A DNA stretch of 56,911 bases from DAOUAM01 sp034433305 (GTDB lineage: Bacteria > Chloroflexota > Dehalococcoidia > Lucifugimonadales > DAOUAM01), in the NCBI GenBank assembly GCA_034433305.1, contig DAOUAM010000051.1, forward strand, positions 1 through 56,911. The letters run 5' to 3'. Below the pieces are notes generated by a model. The model ran no database searches. It was not told the DNA's origin and saw only the letters and a program-made list of their open reading frames with translations. This document shows, piece by piece, positions 1 to 10,071 of the stretch. Positions within the stretch are counted from its first letter, which is position 1. Each line of letters opens with the position of its first letter. Made by a program: the position numbers and the translations under genes.

Positions 1-361
1 ATGGCGCCGAGGGGCCGGTGTTGTGCGGGTCTATGATGGCGATGCTCCCCTGGGGAATCACGCGCAGCGTGCCGCCCATCTTGACGCCCGTGGCGGGCGT
101 GGGCACGGTCCTGATGGTAGTGGTGGCTGGCGCTGGAGTGGCGATGGGGGTAGGCTGTCCAATCATTGCCGCGGTGGGCGCGGGCGCTGGCGCCGCCGGC
201 TGCTGGGGCTGCTGCGGCTGCACGTTCACGGGTGCGGCGGTAGGCGCAGGCGCTGGCGTGGCAGGCGCTTGGGGCGTAGGCTCCGCCGCCGCTCCGCACC
301 CCACGGCGACGGCCACAAGGATGGCGGACACTGCCAGGGGCAACCATCGTAGTGCTCGCAC
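1..361 (-). CDS. Family 5 extracellular solute-binding lipoprotein, N-terminal part (truncated by window edge)
   Basis: This is the beginning of an exported lipoprotein that probably serves an ABC importer of the peptide/nickel (SBP_bac_5) class. Read on the minus strand, a GTG at 361 lies six bases after a perfect AGGAGG, which selects it over in-frame ATG codons at 376 and 382. The protein opens with a basic region and a hydrophobic helix ending in a lipobox-like VAVGC, then about 70 residues of Pro/Ala/Thr/Gln-rich linker. It then enters GGTLRVIPQGSIAIIDPHNT, which resembles the usual first strand of family 5 binding proteins (GGTLR followed by a phrase on 'DP'). The rest lies outside the window, so ligand and operon partners are unknown. 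The signal and lipobox are clear; the family call rests on a short stretch. Confidence 0.6.
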   Translation of the reverse strand, partial: MRALRWLPLAVSAILVAVAVGCGAAAEPTPQAPATPAPAPTAAPVNVQPQQPQQPAAPAPAPTAAMIGQPTPIATPAPATTTIRTVPTPATGVKMGGTLRVIPQGSIAIIDPHNTGPSAP

Positions 362-379
362 AGGCGACCTCCTCATTTC

Positions 380-414
380 CATGGTAAGGCACGTTATGCC
401 TTTGCATGGTAAGG
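380..414 (-). promoter_or_regulatory. Candidate operator region: direct and inverted repeats upstream of the lipoprotein gene
   Basis: The ten-base word CATGGTAAGG occurs at 380-389 and again at 405-414, 25 bases apart. Between them is a perfect inverted repeat, AAGGCA-N5-TGCCTT, at 386-402. The adjoining DNA (about 405-500) is clearly AT-richer than the surroundings. Placement just upstream of the GTG at 361 suggests a regulator site or leader structure. No regulator is identified. Confidence 0.3.
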
Positions 415-653
415 TGATATAAACCTGTCTAAATTATTCCAGAATACCCCCTATTTTTGATTACAGCCAATTTACTCCAAAATCAAAAGCATGTCAATCC
501 TGAATACTGGGTATTTGCAATACAGATAGGGCCGGGCAACGGTGCCGGTGCATTGCCAAAAGGGGGTGGCGCGTTTTATAACAGTCCTGTGCCATGGCCT
601 ATCGCCCTGGTAACACATAAGGTCAGCACATAGGTAACAGTATGATGCCTGCA

Positions 654-851
654 CCAAGCAGGTAGCCTGAATTGATATGCACTTTCAGGTGCCAGCGTCA
701 GCCCCCTCTCCTTCGGCAGGCTCAGGACAGGTCTAACTCTCCCCCAGAGGGGGCGAGAACAGTCCCTGCCCCCTGTGGGGGAAGGCCAGGAAGGGGGCAG
801 GGCACCCCGCCGAAGCACAAAAGTCCATATCATCCGTGGCCACCTGCTTGG
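654..851. repeat. MITE-like element, family with CCAAGCAGGTRGCC ends (copy 1)
   Basis: A 198-base element lies in the gene-free stretch 362-933. Its ends are inverted copies: CCAAGCAGGTAGCC at 654-667 and GGCCACCTGCTTGG at 838-851, 13 of 14 matching. A second inner match (GATAT near the left end, ATATCATC near the right) is shared with the copy at 32512-32671. The interior holds a GC-rich hairpin core with CCCCC/GGGGG arms that recurs throughout the window. No transposase or credible gene is present, which suits a non-autonomous element. The remainder of 362-933 holds only the AT-rich upstream region of the lipoprotein gene; nothing else was recognised. Confidence 0.65.
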
Positions 852-933
852 GGAGGTCTTGCGGCGCTGCTAGGGGCGCTCACCCGAGGGGTAGACAGGG
901 TTTGTATTTCCCTGGCGCCGGACTGAACACTGA

Positions 934-1380
934 TTGCGAGGTGGAGAGTTGCTGCTAGAGGGACTGGTGGTCATGGTGGCCCGGAGCGTGCTGGGGGTCT
1001 TCCTCTCGGGCCTGCTGGCGATGGTCACCTACCCGGTGCTGGTGGCCATCGTGGTGTCTGTCTGGAAGCTGGACTCGGTGGACTACGGGCTGATGGGTGT
1101 CCTGGCCGTCGGCTGCGCGGCCGGCCTGGGAGGCTTCCTGGCCTGGCTGGACAGGGAGGCCCCGCGCCGCGTCCTGCTGCTGGTGCTGCTGGTATGCCTG
1201 GCCGGCGCGCTGGTGGGGGGATGGCTGGGGCTGCACCAGGACGAAGGCGCCTTCAAGCTGGGCGGCACCCTGGGCATTCCGGGCCTGCGAGGCATCGCCG
1301 TGGGGGCCGTCCTGGGCGGCAACCTACCCGCCATCCTGCTGGGGACGGCCAGGGTCTTGCTCAGGCCCAGGGCCTGGTGA
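934..1380 (+). CDS. Small integral membrane protein of unknown function
   Basis: The product is about 148 residues with roughly four hydrophobic segments (near residues 10-43, 52-73, 79-102 and 120-143) separated by short charged loops, one ending in LDREAPRR. I recognise no family. The start is uncertain: TTG at 934, TTG at 949 after a GAGGTGGAG stretch, and ATG at 973 are all in frame. The gene is alone on its strand and convergent with the small genes that end at 1434. Codon use matches the chromosome, so it does not look recently acquired. A structural or accessory membrane role is only a guess. Confidence 0.6.
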   Translation: MRGGELLLEGLVVMVARSVLGVFLSGLLAMVTYPVLVAIVVSVWKLDSVDYGLMGVLAVGCAAGLGGFLAWLDREAPRRVLLLVLLVCLAGALVGGWLGLHQDEGAFKLGGTLGIPGLRGIAVGAVLGGNLPAILLGTARVLLRPRAW

Positions 1381-1433
1381 GGCGCTCGCCTCTCCGTGCC
1401 CGCCGCGTTGTCGCCGGTCAGAGTGTGCCGCCT

Positions 1434-1574
1434 TCAGCGCCGGCTGGTGGGCTCTCCTGAAGTCTCCCTGATGTTGAGGAAGATGTTCGCCACGTAGGCG
1501 AAGGCCGCGATGGCCAGTATGACGCCTGTGGTGATGGCGAATGCCTTGCGCACCTTGACCCTCCTGCTGCTCAC
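1434..1574 (-). CDS. Single-pass mini membrane protein (46 aa), translationally coupled
   Basis: This reading frame begins at a GTG (1574) that overlaps the stop of the upstream gene in the arrangement ATGTGA, so its translation is probably coupled to that gene. The product has a basic start (SSRRVKVRK), one hydrophobic helix of about 25 residues (AFAITTGVILAIAAFAYVAN and on), and a polar tail ending GEPTSRR. That pattern suggests a single membrane span. No family is recognised. The gene is supported by its tight coupling and by the clear separation of basic, hydrophobic and polar segments. It could also be the anchor subunit of the Cys-rich protein encoded just before it. Confidence 0.5.
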   Translation of the reverse strand: MSSRRVKVRKAFAITTGVILAIAAFAYVANIFLNIRETSGEPTSRR

Positions 1575-2071
1575 ATTCCTGGCCCGGCGGTCTGGGTGCA
1601 GGAGCCATCGCCGCATATCAGGAACTTCCGCTCCCAGATGGAGTTGCCGCCTATGCCGATCAGCCTGAAGATATTGAGGCCAGAGACAAGCTCGTTCTTG
1701 ACGGTCAGCTCGATGCACCTGGCCTGCTGGCAGCACTGGGGGCACCCTGAGGGGGCCGTCGTCTCGACGGGGCGGAACGTCCAGGAGAGCTTGGCCGTGT
1801 CCAGGGGGCGGGTGCGGGTTGTCGTCAGGCTGACGTCGCCATTGAACACGTCACAGCCGTCGTACTCGTAGGTTATGGCGTTGTCCAGGATGACCACCTT
1901 CCAGCCCAGGACGTTCTTTGCCCAGTTCTCGAAGGTGATGGTCTGGGAGCGCACCTGGCAGGCTTCCCTGCTGCAATCGGACCGCTCCCCTGTCTGAAAG
2001 GTTGGAGTCTCCCCACCCTCCGACCCAGCCAGCAACTCCCGCGCCGTGTCAATAATGTCTTCCTCTTGCAT
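1571..2071 (-). CDS. Cys-rich protein of unknown function
   Basis: A 166-residue soluble-looking protein with no signal peptide. ATG at 2071 is preceded by AGGAGAGGAAG, a good ribosome site. The middle has a dense cysteine cluster (CPQCCQQARC near residues 114-123), with further Cys residues near 33, 38, 74, 152 and 157, so metal binding or disulfides are likely. The N-terminal QEEDIIDTARELLAG looks helical; the rest is predicted mainly beta by residue pattern. It overlaps by a few bases with the mini membrane protein downstream, forming a two-gene operon. I do not recognise a family and assign no function. Confidence 0.6.
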   Translation of the reverse strand: MQEEDIIDTARELLAGSEGGETPTFQTGERSDCSREACQVRSQTITFENWAKNVLGWKVVILDNAITYEYDGCDVFNGDVSLTTTRTRPLDTAKLSWTFRPVETTAPSGCPQCCQQARCIELTVKNELVSGLNIFRLIGIGGNSIWERKFLICGDGSCTQTAGPGM

Positions 2072-2327
2072 CTTCCTCTCCTGCAGTCCGCCGCGTGCTG
2101 ACGGCGGAGGCTGGCGCCCTGTAGTGGGGAAGGCTGGCCTGACGCGGAAGGGCCATTCTTGCGTCTGTGGCTACGCTTTATGCAAGCCGCGCCAGGGTGT
2201 ATTCCTGGTGGGCGTCACGCGTCCGCGGCACCTGGATGCGGATAGTCCGGCCCGGTCCGACTGGGTGATGAGAGTGTACTAGCGGCCCTGGGGCGTGTCA
2301 ATGAGTACTTACACGCAAGGGCGCCGG

Positions 2328-2339
2328 AGGTGCTAGAAT
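2328..2339 (+). promoter_or_regulatory. Extended -10 promoter for the inositol-monophosphatase-like gene
   Basis: AGGTGCTAGAAT contains TAGAAT preceded by TGC, an extended -10 arrangement, about 30 bases before the start codon. The identical 12-mer occurs at 7013-7024 ahead of uvrA. No convincing -35 hexamer is seen, as is normal for extended -10 promoters. Confidence 0.5.
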
Positions 2340-2369
2340 GGCTGCGCATCCCTATCTGAGGCGTAGAAG

Positions 2370-3209
2370 ATGCCGGCATACGAGACGGACTTTCCCATGG
2401 GCACAAGCGGCAGGTCGGCCATGGAGGTAGCGCGGGAGGCCGCGCTGCGGGCCGGCGAGGTCCTGGTGGAGCGTTTTGACCAGGTCAAAAAGGTCTCCTA
2501 CAAGGGGCGCGGCAATATCGTGACCGATGCGGACACCGCGGTCGAGCGGGAGATTCTGGCCATCCTGCGCCGGGAGTTCCCCAGCATGGGCTTCCTGGGC
2601 GAGGAGTCGGCCGGCGCCCGGCCAGACCAGGGCTACGTCTGGATTGTGGACCCCCTGGACGGCACCCGCAACTACGCGTCTGGCATCCCCTTCTTCTCGG
2701 TAGTGGTGGGGCTGGCCCTCAACGGCGAGGTGCTGCTGGGCATCAACTACGACCCCGTCCGGCGGGAGATGTTCCACGCCCAGAAGGGCAAGGGGGCCTT
2801 CCTCAACGAGGGGCCTATCCACGTCTCGGACAAGGCCAGCATCGAGCAGTGCATCCTGGGCATGGACATGAGCTACAACAACGAGGGCGCGTCCAACAGC
2901 CTCCAGGTGGCCCTGTCCATCTGGCCCGGCATGCAGACCCTGCGCATCATGGGCTCCTCGGCCCTGGGCATATCCTATGCTGCCGCCGGCCGGGTTGACC
3001 TGTATTTTCACCACAAGCTGGAGCCGTGGGACCAGGTGGCGGGCATCCTGCTGGTGGAGGAGGCCGGCGGCACCATCACCGACCGCAGCGGCAGGCGGGC
3101 CGGGCTGTACAGCGATGGCATCATAGCCTCCAGCCCCAGGCTCCACGCCGAGTTCCTGCGCAGGACCGAGGGCATGGCCTGGCGCCGTCCGACCCACAAG
3201 CTGGCGTGA
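2370..3209 (+). CDS. Inositol monophosphatase family protein
   Basis: This is a Mg-dependent sugar-phosphate or inositol-phosphate phosphatase of the IMPase/FBPase/CysQ superfamily, 279 residues, a usual length. The metal site is complete: GEES at 77-80, the signature WIVDPLDGTRN at 91-101 (metal ligands D94 and D97), and EPWDQVAG with D221 near the end of the fold. Phosphate ester hydrolysis in the cytosol is expected; the substrate (inositol phosphate, histidinol phosphate, FBP or PAP) cannot be told from sequence. ATG at 2370 follows a TGAGG ribosome site. A promoter-like extended -10 lies just upstream. The gene converges on htrA with only seven bases between stops. Confidence 0.9.
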   Translation: MPAYETDFPMGTSGRSAMEVAREAALRAGEVLVERFDQVKKVSYKGRGNIVTDADTAVEREILAILRREFPSMGFLGEESAGARPDQGYVWIVDPLDGTRNYASGIPFFSVVVGLALNGEVLLGINYDPVRREMFHAQKGKGAFLNEGPIHVSDKASIEQCILGMDMSYNNEGASNSLQVALSIWPGMQTLRIMGSSALGISYAAAGRVDLYFHHKLEPWDQVAGILLVEEAGGTITDRSGRRAGLYSDGIIASSPRLHAEFLRRTEGMAWRRPTHKLA

Positions 3210-3216
3210 GGGCCGA

Positions 3217-4434
3217 CTACTCCGGCGGGCGCTCGCCCAGGGTGAGCCTGGTGGTCACCCTGGTGCTGCCCCGGTAGTAGACAACGTCAACGGTCTCGCC
3301 GGGCGCATGGGCCATGAGGAACTTGGAAAGCTCGCCAGTGTTGTTTATAGGCTGGCCACCCATCTCCACGATGACATCGCCAGGGCGCAGGCCCGCCTGG
3401 AACGCCGGGGTGCGTGGCGTCACGCGCACGATGAGTATGCCCTGGGTGACCGCCAGGTCGAACTGCCTGGCTATGGCTGGAGTCACGGTAGCCGGGCCTA
3501 CGCCCATGTAGCCGCGCCTGACGAAGCCATTCTCCACAAGCTGCGCGGCCACAGCCTTGGCGTCGTTGATGTTGATGGCGAAGCCGATGCCCTGGCCAGA
3601 CTGGATGATGGCCGTGTTGATGCCGATTACCTCTCCGCTGGTGTTGACCAGCGGCCCGCCGCTGTTGCCGGGGTTGATGGAGGCGTCGGTCTGGATCAGG
3701 TCAACGATGGTGGTCACGTCGGTGTCAATGGAGCGGCCCAGGGCGCTGACGACTCCCTTGCTCACCGTGGGGTCGCCTTGCAGCCCCATGGCGTAGCCTA
3801 TGGCGATGACGTCCTCGCCCACCTGCAGCACGGAGGAGTCGCCCAGCCTGGCGGGCTGTAGCCCCTCGGCCTGTACCCTTATAACCGCCAGGTCGGTGTT
3901 CACGTCGTCACCCACAACGCTGGCCGAGTAGGTCTCGCCGCTGTGAAGGGTCACGCTGATGCTCTGCGCGCCGGCGATGACGTGATGATTGGTCAGGATA
4001 TGCCCCTGGTCGTCCAGGATGACGCCTGTCCCGACGCCCCGGTTGGGTATAGGCTGGTTGAAGAAGCCGAATGTCACCGTCTCGGTGCTAATCTGGACTA
4101 CCGAGGGCTTGAGGAGCTTGGCCACTTCCACCGTGGTCAGTTGCTGGGGCCTGTTGACCAGCGAGACGTCGTGGGTGAAGCCGTTGCTGCCGTTCAGGCC
4201 GGGGGTAGCCGTCGGGACCGCGGCAGGCGCCTGGGTGGGCGCGGCAGTGGCGGTCGGGCCTGGCGCCACGGCGGTCGCGGCAGTGGCGGTCGGGCCTGGC
4301 GCCACGGCGGTCGCGGTGGGCTCCGGCGAGGTTGGGCCAGGCGTATCGGCAGGCCCATAGTCTCGCAGGCACCCGCCGAGGGCGATGCTTAGCAGGAGCA
4401 GGGGGACTGCCAGAAAGCAGGCACGCTTGCTCAT
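3217..4434 (-). CDS. HtrA/DegP-type serine protease, lipoprotein with PDZ domain
   Basis: An envelope quality-control protease of 405 residues. The start at 4434 is set by AAAGGAGG eight bases upstream; the frame stays open further upstream but without a ribosome site. The N-terminus is a lipoprotein signal ending IALGGC (Cys22), followed by a Pro/Thr/Ala linker to about residue 80. The trypsin-like domain has H151 (TNHHVIAG), D181 (NTDLAVIRV) and S258 (GNSGGPL). A single C-terminal PDZ domain (about 305-395, with GYMGVG and LRPGDVIVEMGG) should recognise substrate tails. It likely degrades misfolded exported proteins at the outer face of the membrane. The family is certain; the precise paralogue (DegP, DegQ, DegS type) is not. 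Confidence 0.93.
   Translation of the reverse strand: MSKRACFLAVPLLLLSIALGGCLRDYGPADTPGPTSPEPTATAVAPGPTATAATAVAPGPTATAAPTQAPAAVPTATPGLNGSNGFTHDVSLVNRPQQLTTVEVAKLLKPSVVQISTETVTFGFFNQPIPNRGVGTGVILDDQGHILTNHHVIAGAQSISVTLHSGETYSASVVGDDVNTDLAVIRVQAEGLQPARLGDSSVLQVGEDVIAIGYAMGLQGDPTVSKGVVSALGRSIDTDVTTIVDLIQTDASINPGNSGGPLVNTSGEVIGINTAIIQSGQGIGFAININDAKAVAAQLVENGFVRRGYMGVGPATVTPAIARQFDLAVTQGILIVRVTPRTPAFQAGLRPGDVIVEMGGQPINNTGELSKFLMAHAPGETVDVVYYRGSTRVTTRLTLGERPPE
4247..4318. repeat. Tandem 36-base repeat within the HtrA linker
   Basis: Two adjacent copies (4247-4282 and 4283-4318) of a 36-base unit differ only at the last bases and encode two copies of TATAVAPGPTA-type linker. The length keeps the reading frame, so copy number could vary without disrupting the protease. 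Confidence 0.8.
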
Positions 4435-4901
4435 AGGGTATCCTCCTTTGCGGTAGATGGGCCTGTGCCAGGAAGCAGACACATGCCGAAGGGACGGTGG
4501 CACTACGGTGTGCCTGCACAGCCTGCGGTCCCTACTATTAAGGATAACGGCTGGCGGACTCCCAACGTTAGTGCCTCTGCAAAGCCTGCGGCCTGCCGGA
4601 AAACAACATCGGCGCAAGCCCTTGTGGCGGCGGCGGGCCAGGCAGCCCGTAGCCTGCGCCAGCGTGGCGACAAAGGGGACACGCGGCGAAAAGCAGACTC
4701 TGGTATGCGCTGGCGTGCGCCAGCGCCATGCACCAGGCAAAGGAGGTCATTTTGGGACAGGCGGACGGTGATGTCCGGGGCGTGTGGAGGATGGAGGGGC
4801 AGGCGCGGACAGGCCCCGACCATAGCCGCGTCGCGCTGCTACCAGCGAGGGGTGCCCGGTGCAGCGCAAGACATCCATGAGGCCGGCCGGCCTCTGTATT
4901 C
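4435..4901. other. Gene-free stretch between htrA and rpsU
   Basis: About 470 bases without a convincing gene. On the minus strand it must hold the htrA promoter; TTAATA-like sequence near 4536-4541 is a weak candidate. A palindrome GAGGCC-GGCC-GGCCTC at 4879-4894 lies just after the rpsU stop and could end that transcript, although no T-run follows. An AAAGGAGG near 4738 precedes a short TTG-started plus-strand frame that I do not consider credible. Confidence 0.4.
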
Positions 4902-5090
4902 CTACCTGTTCTTGCGGCGACGCTGTCGCCGGATGCTGCGCTGATGGTCCAGGCGGGCCTGCTCTCCCTTGGAGCGGAAGAAGCGGCGGTTCCGCAACTC
5001 TCGCAGAATGCCGGAGCGCTGCATAGCGGTCTGGAACCGCTTCAGCAGGCTCTCGGGGTCCTCTCCTTCTCGAAGCGTTACGTATGCCAT
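4902..5090 (-). CDS. rpsU: Small ribosomal subunit protein bS21
   Basis: A 62-residue basic protein of the small ribosomal subunit, which sits near the anti-Shine-Dalgarno region of 16S rRNA and helps initiation. The diagnostic pattern is ESLLKRFQTAMQRSGILREL followed by a strongly basic helical tail ending RRQRRRKNR. The length is slightly short but normal. ATG at 5090 has AGGAGG five bases upstream. It is not linked to dnaG or rpoD here and stands as a single gene between htrA and a flavoprotein gene, all on the minus strand with several hundred bases on both sides, so it is probably transcribed alone. Confidence 0.92.
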   Translation of the reverse strand: MAYVTLREGEDPESLLKRFQTAMQRSGILRELRNRRFFRSKGEQARLDHQRSIRRQRRRKNR

Positions 5091-5279
5091 TGGGCCTCCT
5101 TGGTTACACTGTTCTCATGCTCCGGGGCATTCCAGGAGCATTCTTTAAAGTTTCCCTGACTTGTACAATACTCTTGCTATGCTCGCGATGCCACATACTT
5201 CGGGCACAGGTCGCTTGGCTAGGCTATCTGGGCCAGGAATGCCTGGCAAGACCTTGCTCTGGGCGCACACGCTACACCC

Positions 5280-5372
5280 TATCGTGGCCCTCCTCCATGG
5301 AGGAAGCGGCCCTGCTCTCCCCTCATGGGAGGGGGCCGGAGCGGGGTGGGGTCTTGCAGGCGCAGCAAGTAG
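5280..5372. repeat. Palindromic intergenic repeat (GACCYCACCCC-type, diverged)
   Basis: In the 359-base gap 5091-5449, a GC-rich stretch contains the palindrome TCCTCCATGGAGGA (5291-5304) and, further on, an inverted pair of CTCCC/GGGAG arms. Read on the minus strand it begins GACCCCACCCCG, like the GACCTCACCCC repeats at 20186, 24070 and 40871. The rest of the gap holds the rpsU upstream region with AT-rich sequence at 5105-5180; no gene is seen. Confidence 0.4.
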
Positions 5373-5449
5373 ATGGGACGGGGTGTCCCGTGACGTAGCT
5401 AGTATAGCATACGCATGGCGCGGCAACAACAGCCGCACGGCGCGGTGGC

Positions 5450-6598
5450 CTAGATGCGGAAGCTGCGCCAGTCCTCCTCGAACTGGTGCTTGGCCTGGAA
5501 GCCCTGGGGAGTGGGTGGCTGCAGGGTGACGTTGGGCTTGCCGCTGGCCAGGAACTCCCCGCGCACCATGCCGGCGCTGTCCCCGCCGTACAGGATGAAA
5601 CAATAGCCCACGCCCGGGAAGTCCTCGGACTGGCCGCCGGTGATGGCGGCAGCGATGTTGCGCCCCACCGTCTCGCCCTGGGCCGAGGCGAAGACGCCGG
5701 CCTTGGGCAGCGGGCGGCCGTTGGCCATCATCACCGTGGTCACGTCACCGATGGCGTAAACGCCCGGGGCCTGGGTCTCCAGGGTCTCCGGCCTCACGTG
5801 TACCCAGCCCGACTGGCCCACCAGCCCCGCCTCGCTTACCAGGGGTGGCGCCCGGTGGACCGGCACCGTGACGATAAGCTCCGAGTACATGGCGGTGCCA
5901 TCGCTGAAGGCAGCCTCGCGTCCGTCGCGGGCTACCTCCTTGATAGTCACGCCCGTGTGGACGTGGACGCCTCGGCCTTCCAGGTCGCTGATGAGCCTGC
6001 GGCCGGCATCCGGGCCAGCCACGGCCAGCGGCATGGGCTCGGGAGTGAACACGTGGATGTCCACGTCCTTGCGTATCCCCTGGCGCTGGAAGGCCCAGTC
6101 CAGCACCATGGCTGTCTCGTAGGGCGCGGGCGGGCACTTGTAGGGTGTGCCGGCGACGGCGATGATGATGCGCCCCTTGCTGAAGGACCTGAGGGCATCC
6201 CGCAGACGCTGGGCCGAGGCCAGGTCGTAGAAGGAGAAGGCCATGGCCGCGCCCGGGACGGCGTTCCAGTCGTACACGGCGCCGGCGGCCAGCACCAGAT
6301 GGTCGTACTCCAGTGTCCCGAAGGTGGTGGTGACCGTCCTGGCGCTGGTACTCAGCGCCCGCACCTCGCCGTTGATGACGCGGACGCCCTGCCGCTCCAG
6401 CGTGTCCAGCGACCGGTTGATGCTCTGCTCCTGCCGCTCGCCGACGATGAGGAGCGGGAAGGAGCCGCAGAGATAAAACTGGCGGGTGCGGTCTATAAGG
6501 GTGACCTGGTGCTCGCGGCCCAGCAGCGCCCTGACCGTGCGCGCCGCCGCCGCGCCCCCGAACCCGCCGCCGATGATGACGATCTTCTGAGGTGGCAT
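5450..6598 (-). CDS. FAD-dependent pyridine nucleotide-disulfide family oxidoreductase, sulfide:quinone reductase-like
   Basis: A 382-residue flavoprotein with two dinucleotide-binding folds: GGGFGG near residues 10-15 binds FAD, a second Rossmann region starts at KGRIIIAVAG (141-150), and VYAIGDVT (280-287) is the FAD-closing motif. The segment GTPYKCPPAPYE places Cys155 where sulfide:quinone reductases and flavocytochrome c sulfide dehydrogenases keep a redox Cys, and Cys333 (GVGYCFILYG) matches the C-terminal position. The LPKAGVFA phrase before the tail is also typical. It therefore likely oxidises sulfide or a persulfide and passes electrons to quinone, but a type II NADH dehydrogenase-like role remains possible. 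GAGGAG precedes the ATG at 6598. Confidence 0.8.
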   Translation of the reverse strand: MPPQKIVIIGGGFGGAAAARTVRALLGREHQVTLIDRTRQFYLCGSFPLLIVGERQEQSINRSLDTLERQGVRVINGEVRALSTSARTVTTTFGTLEYDHLVLAAGAVYDWNAVPGAAMAFSFYDLASAQRLRDALRSFSKGRIIIAVAGTPYKCPPAPYETAMVLDWAFQRQGIRKDVDIHVFTPEPMPLAVAGPDAGRRLISDLEGRGVHVHTGVTIKEVARDGREAAFSDGTAMYSELIVTVPVHRAPPLVSEAGLVGQSGWVHVRPETLETQAPGVYAIGDVTTVMMANGRPLPKAGVFASAQGETVGRNIAAAITGGQSEDFPGVGYCFILYGGDSAGMVRGEFLASGKPNVTLQPPTPQGFQAKHQFEEDWRSFRI

Positions 6599-7012
6599 GG
6601 GTGACTCCTCATTAGCTCTGGGCCAGGTCTGGCCGCCCTGGTACCTCCGGTGTCTTCGCCATCTCTAAAAGGGTATTCCCAGGGCCTGCTGCATCAGGAC
6701 GTATAGCGCACCCTTCCTGACCTTCCCCCACAGGGGGAGATCTGGAGAGGGAACTGGCCTGCGTACCAGACCAGGCCAATAGGCATCAGACTACAGCAAA
6801 GGAACAAAAGAGTTTGGAAACAGCCTCTGACAAGGTACCCACAGCGGCTGTCCCTGGGTACTCCAAATTGAAACTTTTGAGGCCAATGGTATCAATTTAG
6901 AACACAACTGGCAACCAGAGTTGCAAATTGCCCGAGGGGAGCCAGACTCCCGGCCAGTAAAGAACAAATGCTCCAGACGATGCCCAAAAGTCCCTGCACT
7001 CCGGGCCGTGAC
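6599..7012. other. Gap before uvrA with a partial copy of the dispersed repeat core
   Basis: The divergent space between the flavoprotein gene and uvrA runs from 6599 to 7097. Positions 6711-6760 carry a fragment of the recurrent GC-rich core (CCTTCCCCCACAGGGGGA and flanks). The following 6800-6990 is AT-richer and shows nothing I can name. A long minus-strand frame here runs antisense through the start of uvrA and is not credible as a gene. Confidence 0.4.
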
Positions 7013-7024
7013 AGGTGCTAGAAT
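7013..7024 (+). promoter_or_regulatory. Extended -10 promoter of uvrA
   Basis: AGGTGCTAGAAT, with TAGAAT at 7019-7024 preceded by TGC, matches exactly the 12-mer before the inositol-monophosphatase-like gene. It lies about 75 bases before the uvrA start. No SOS-box-like palindrome was recognised next to it. Confidence 0.5.
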
Positions 7025-7097
7025 AGTGTCTGCCGTCGCATAGCCACGCCCGGGGCCTGGGGCACATGGCACCGGGCGGGCCAGCCTGGAGGGCCGC

Positions 7098-10046
<2,949 letters not shown>

Positions 10047-10071
10047 CCTGCCCCTGCGCTGGGTGGCATGC

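Noticed and set aside
4247..4318. CRISPR-like repeat
   Set aside because: Two adjacent 36-base copies without spacers inside a coding linker; a simple tandem duplication.
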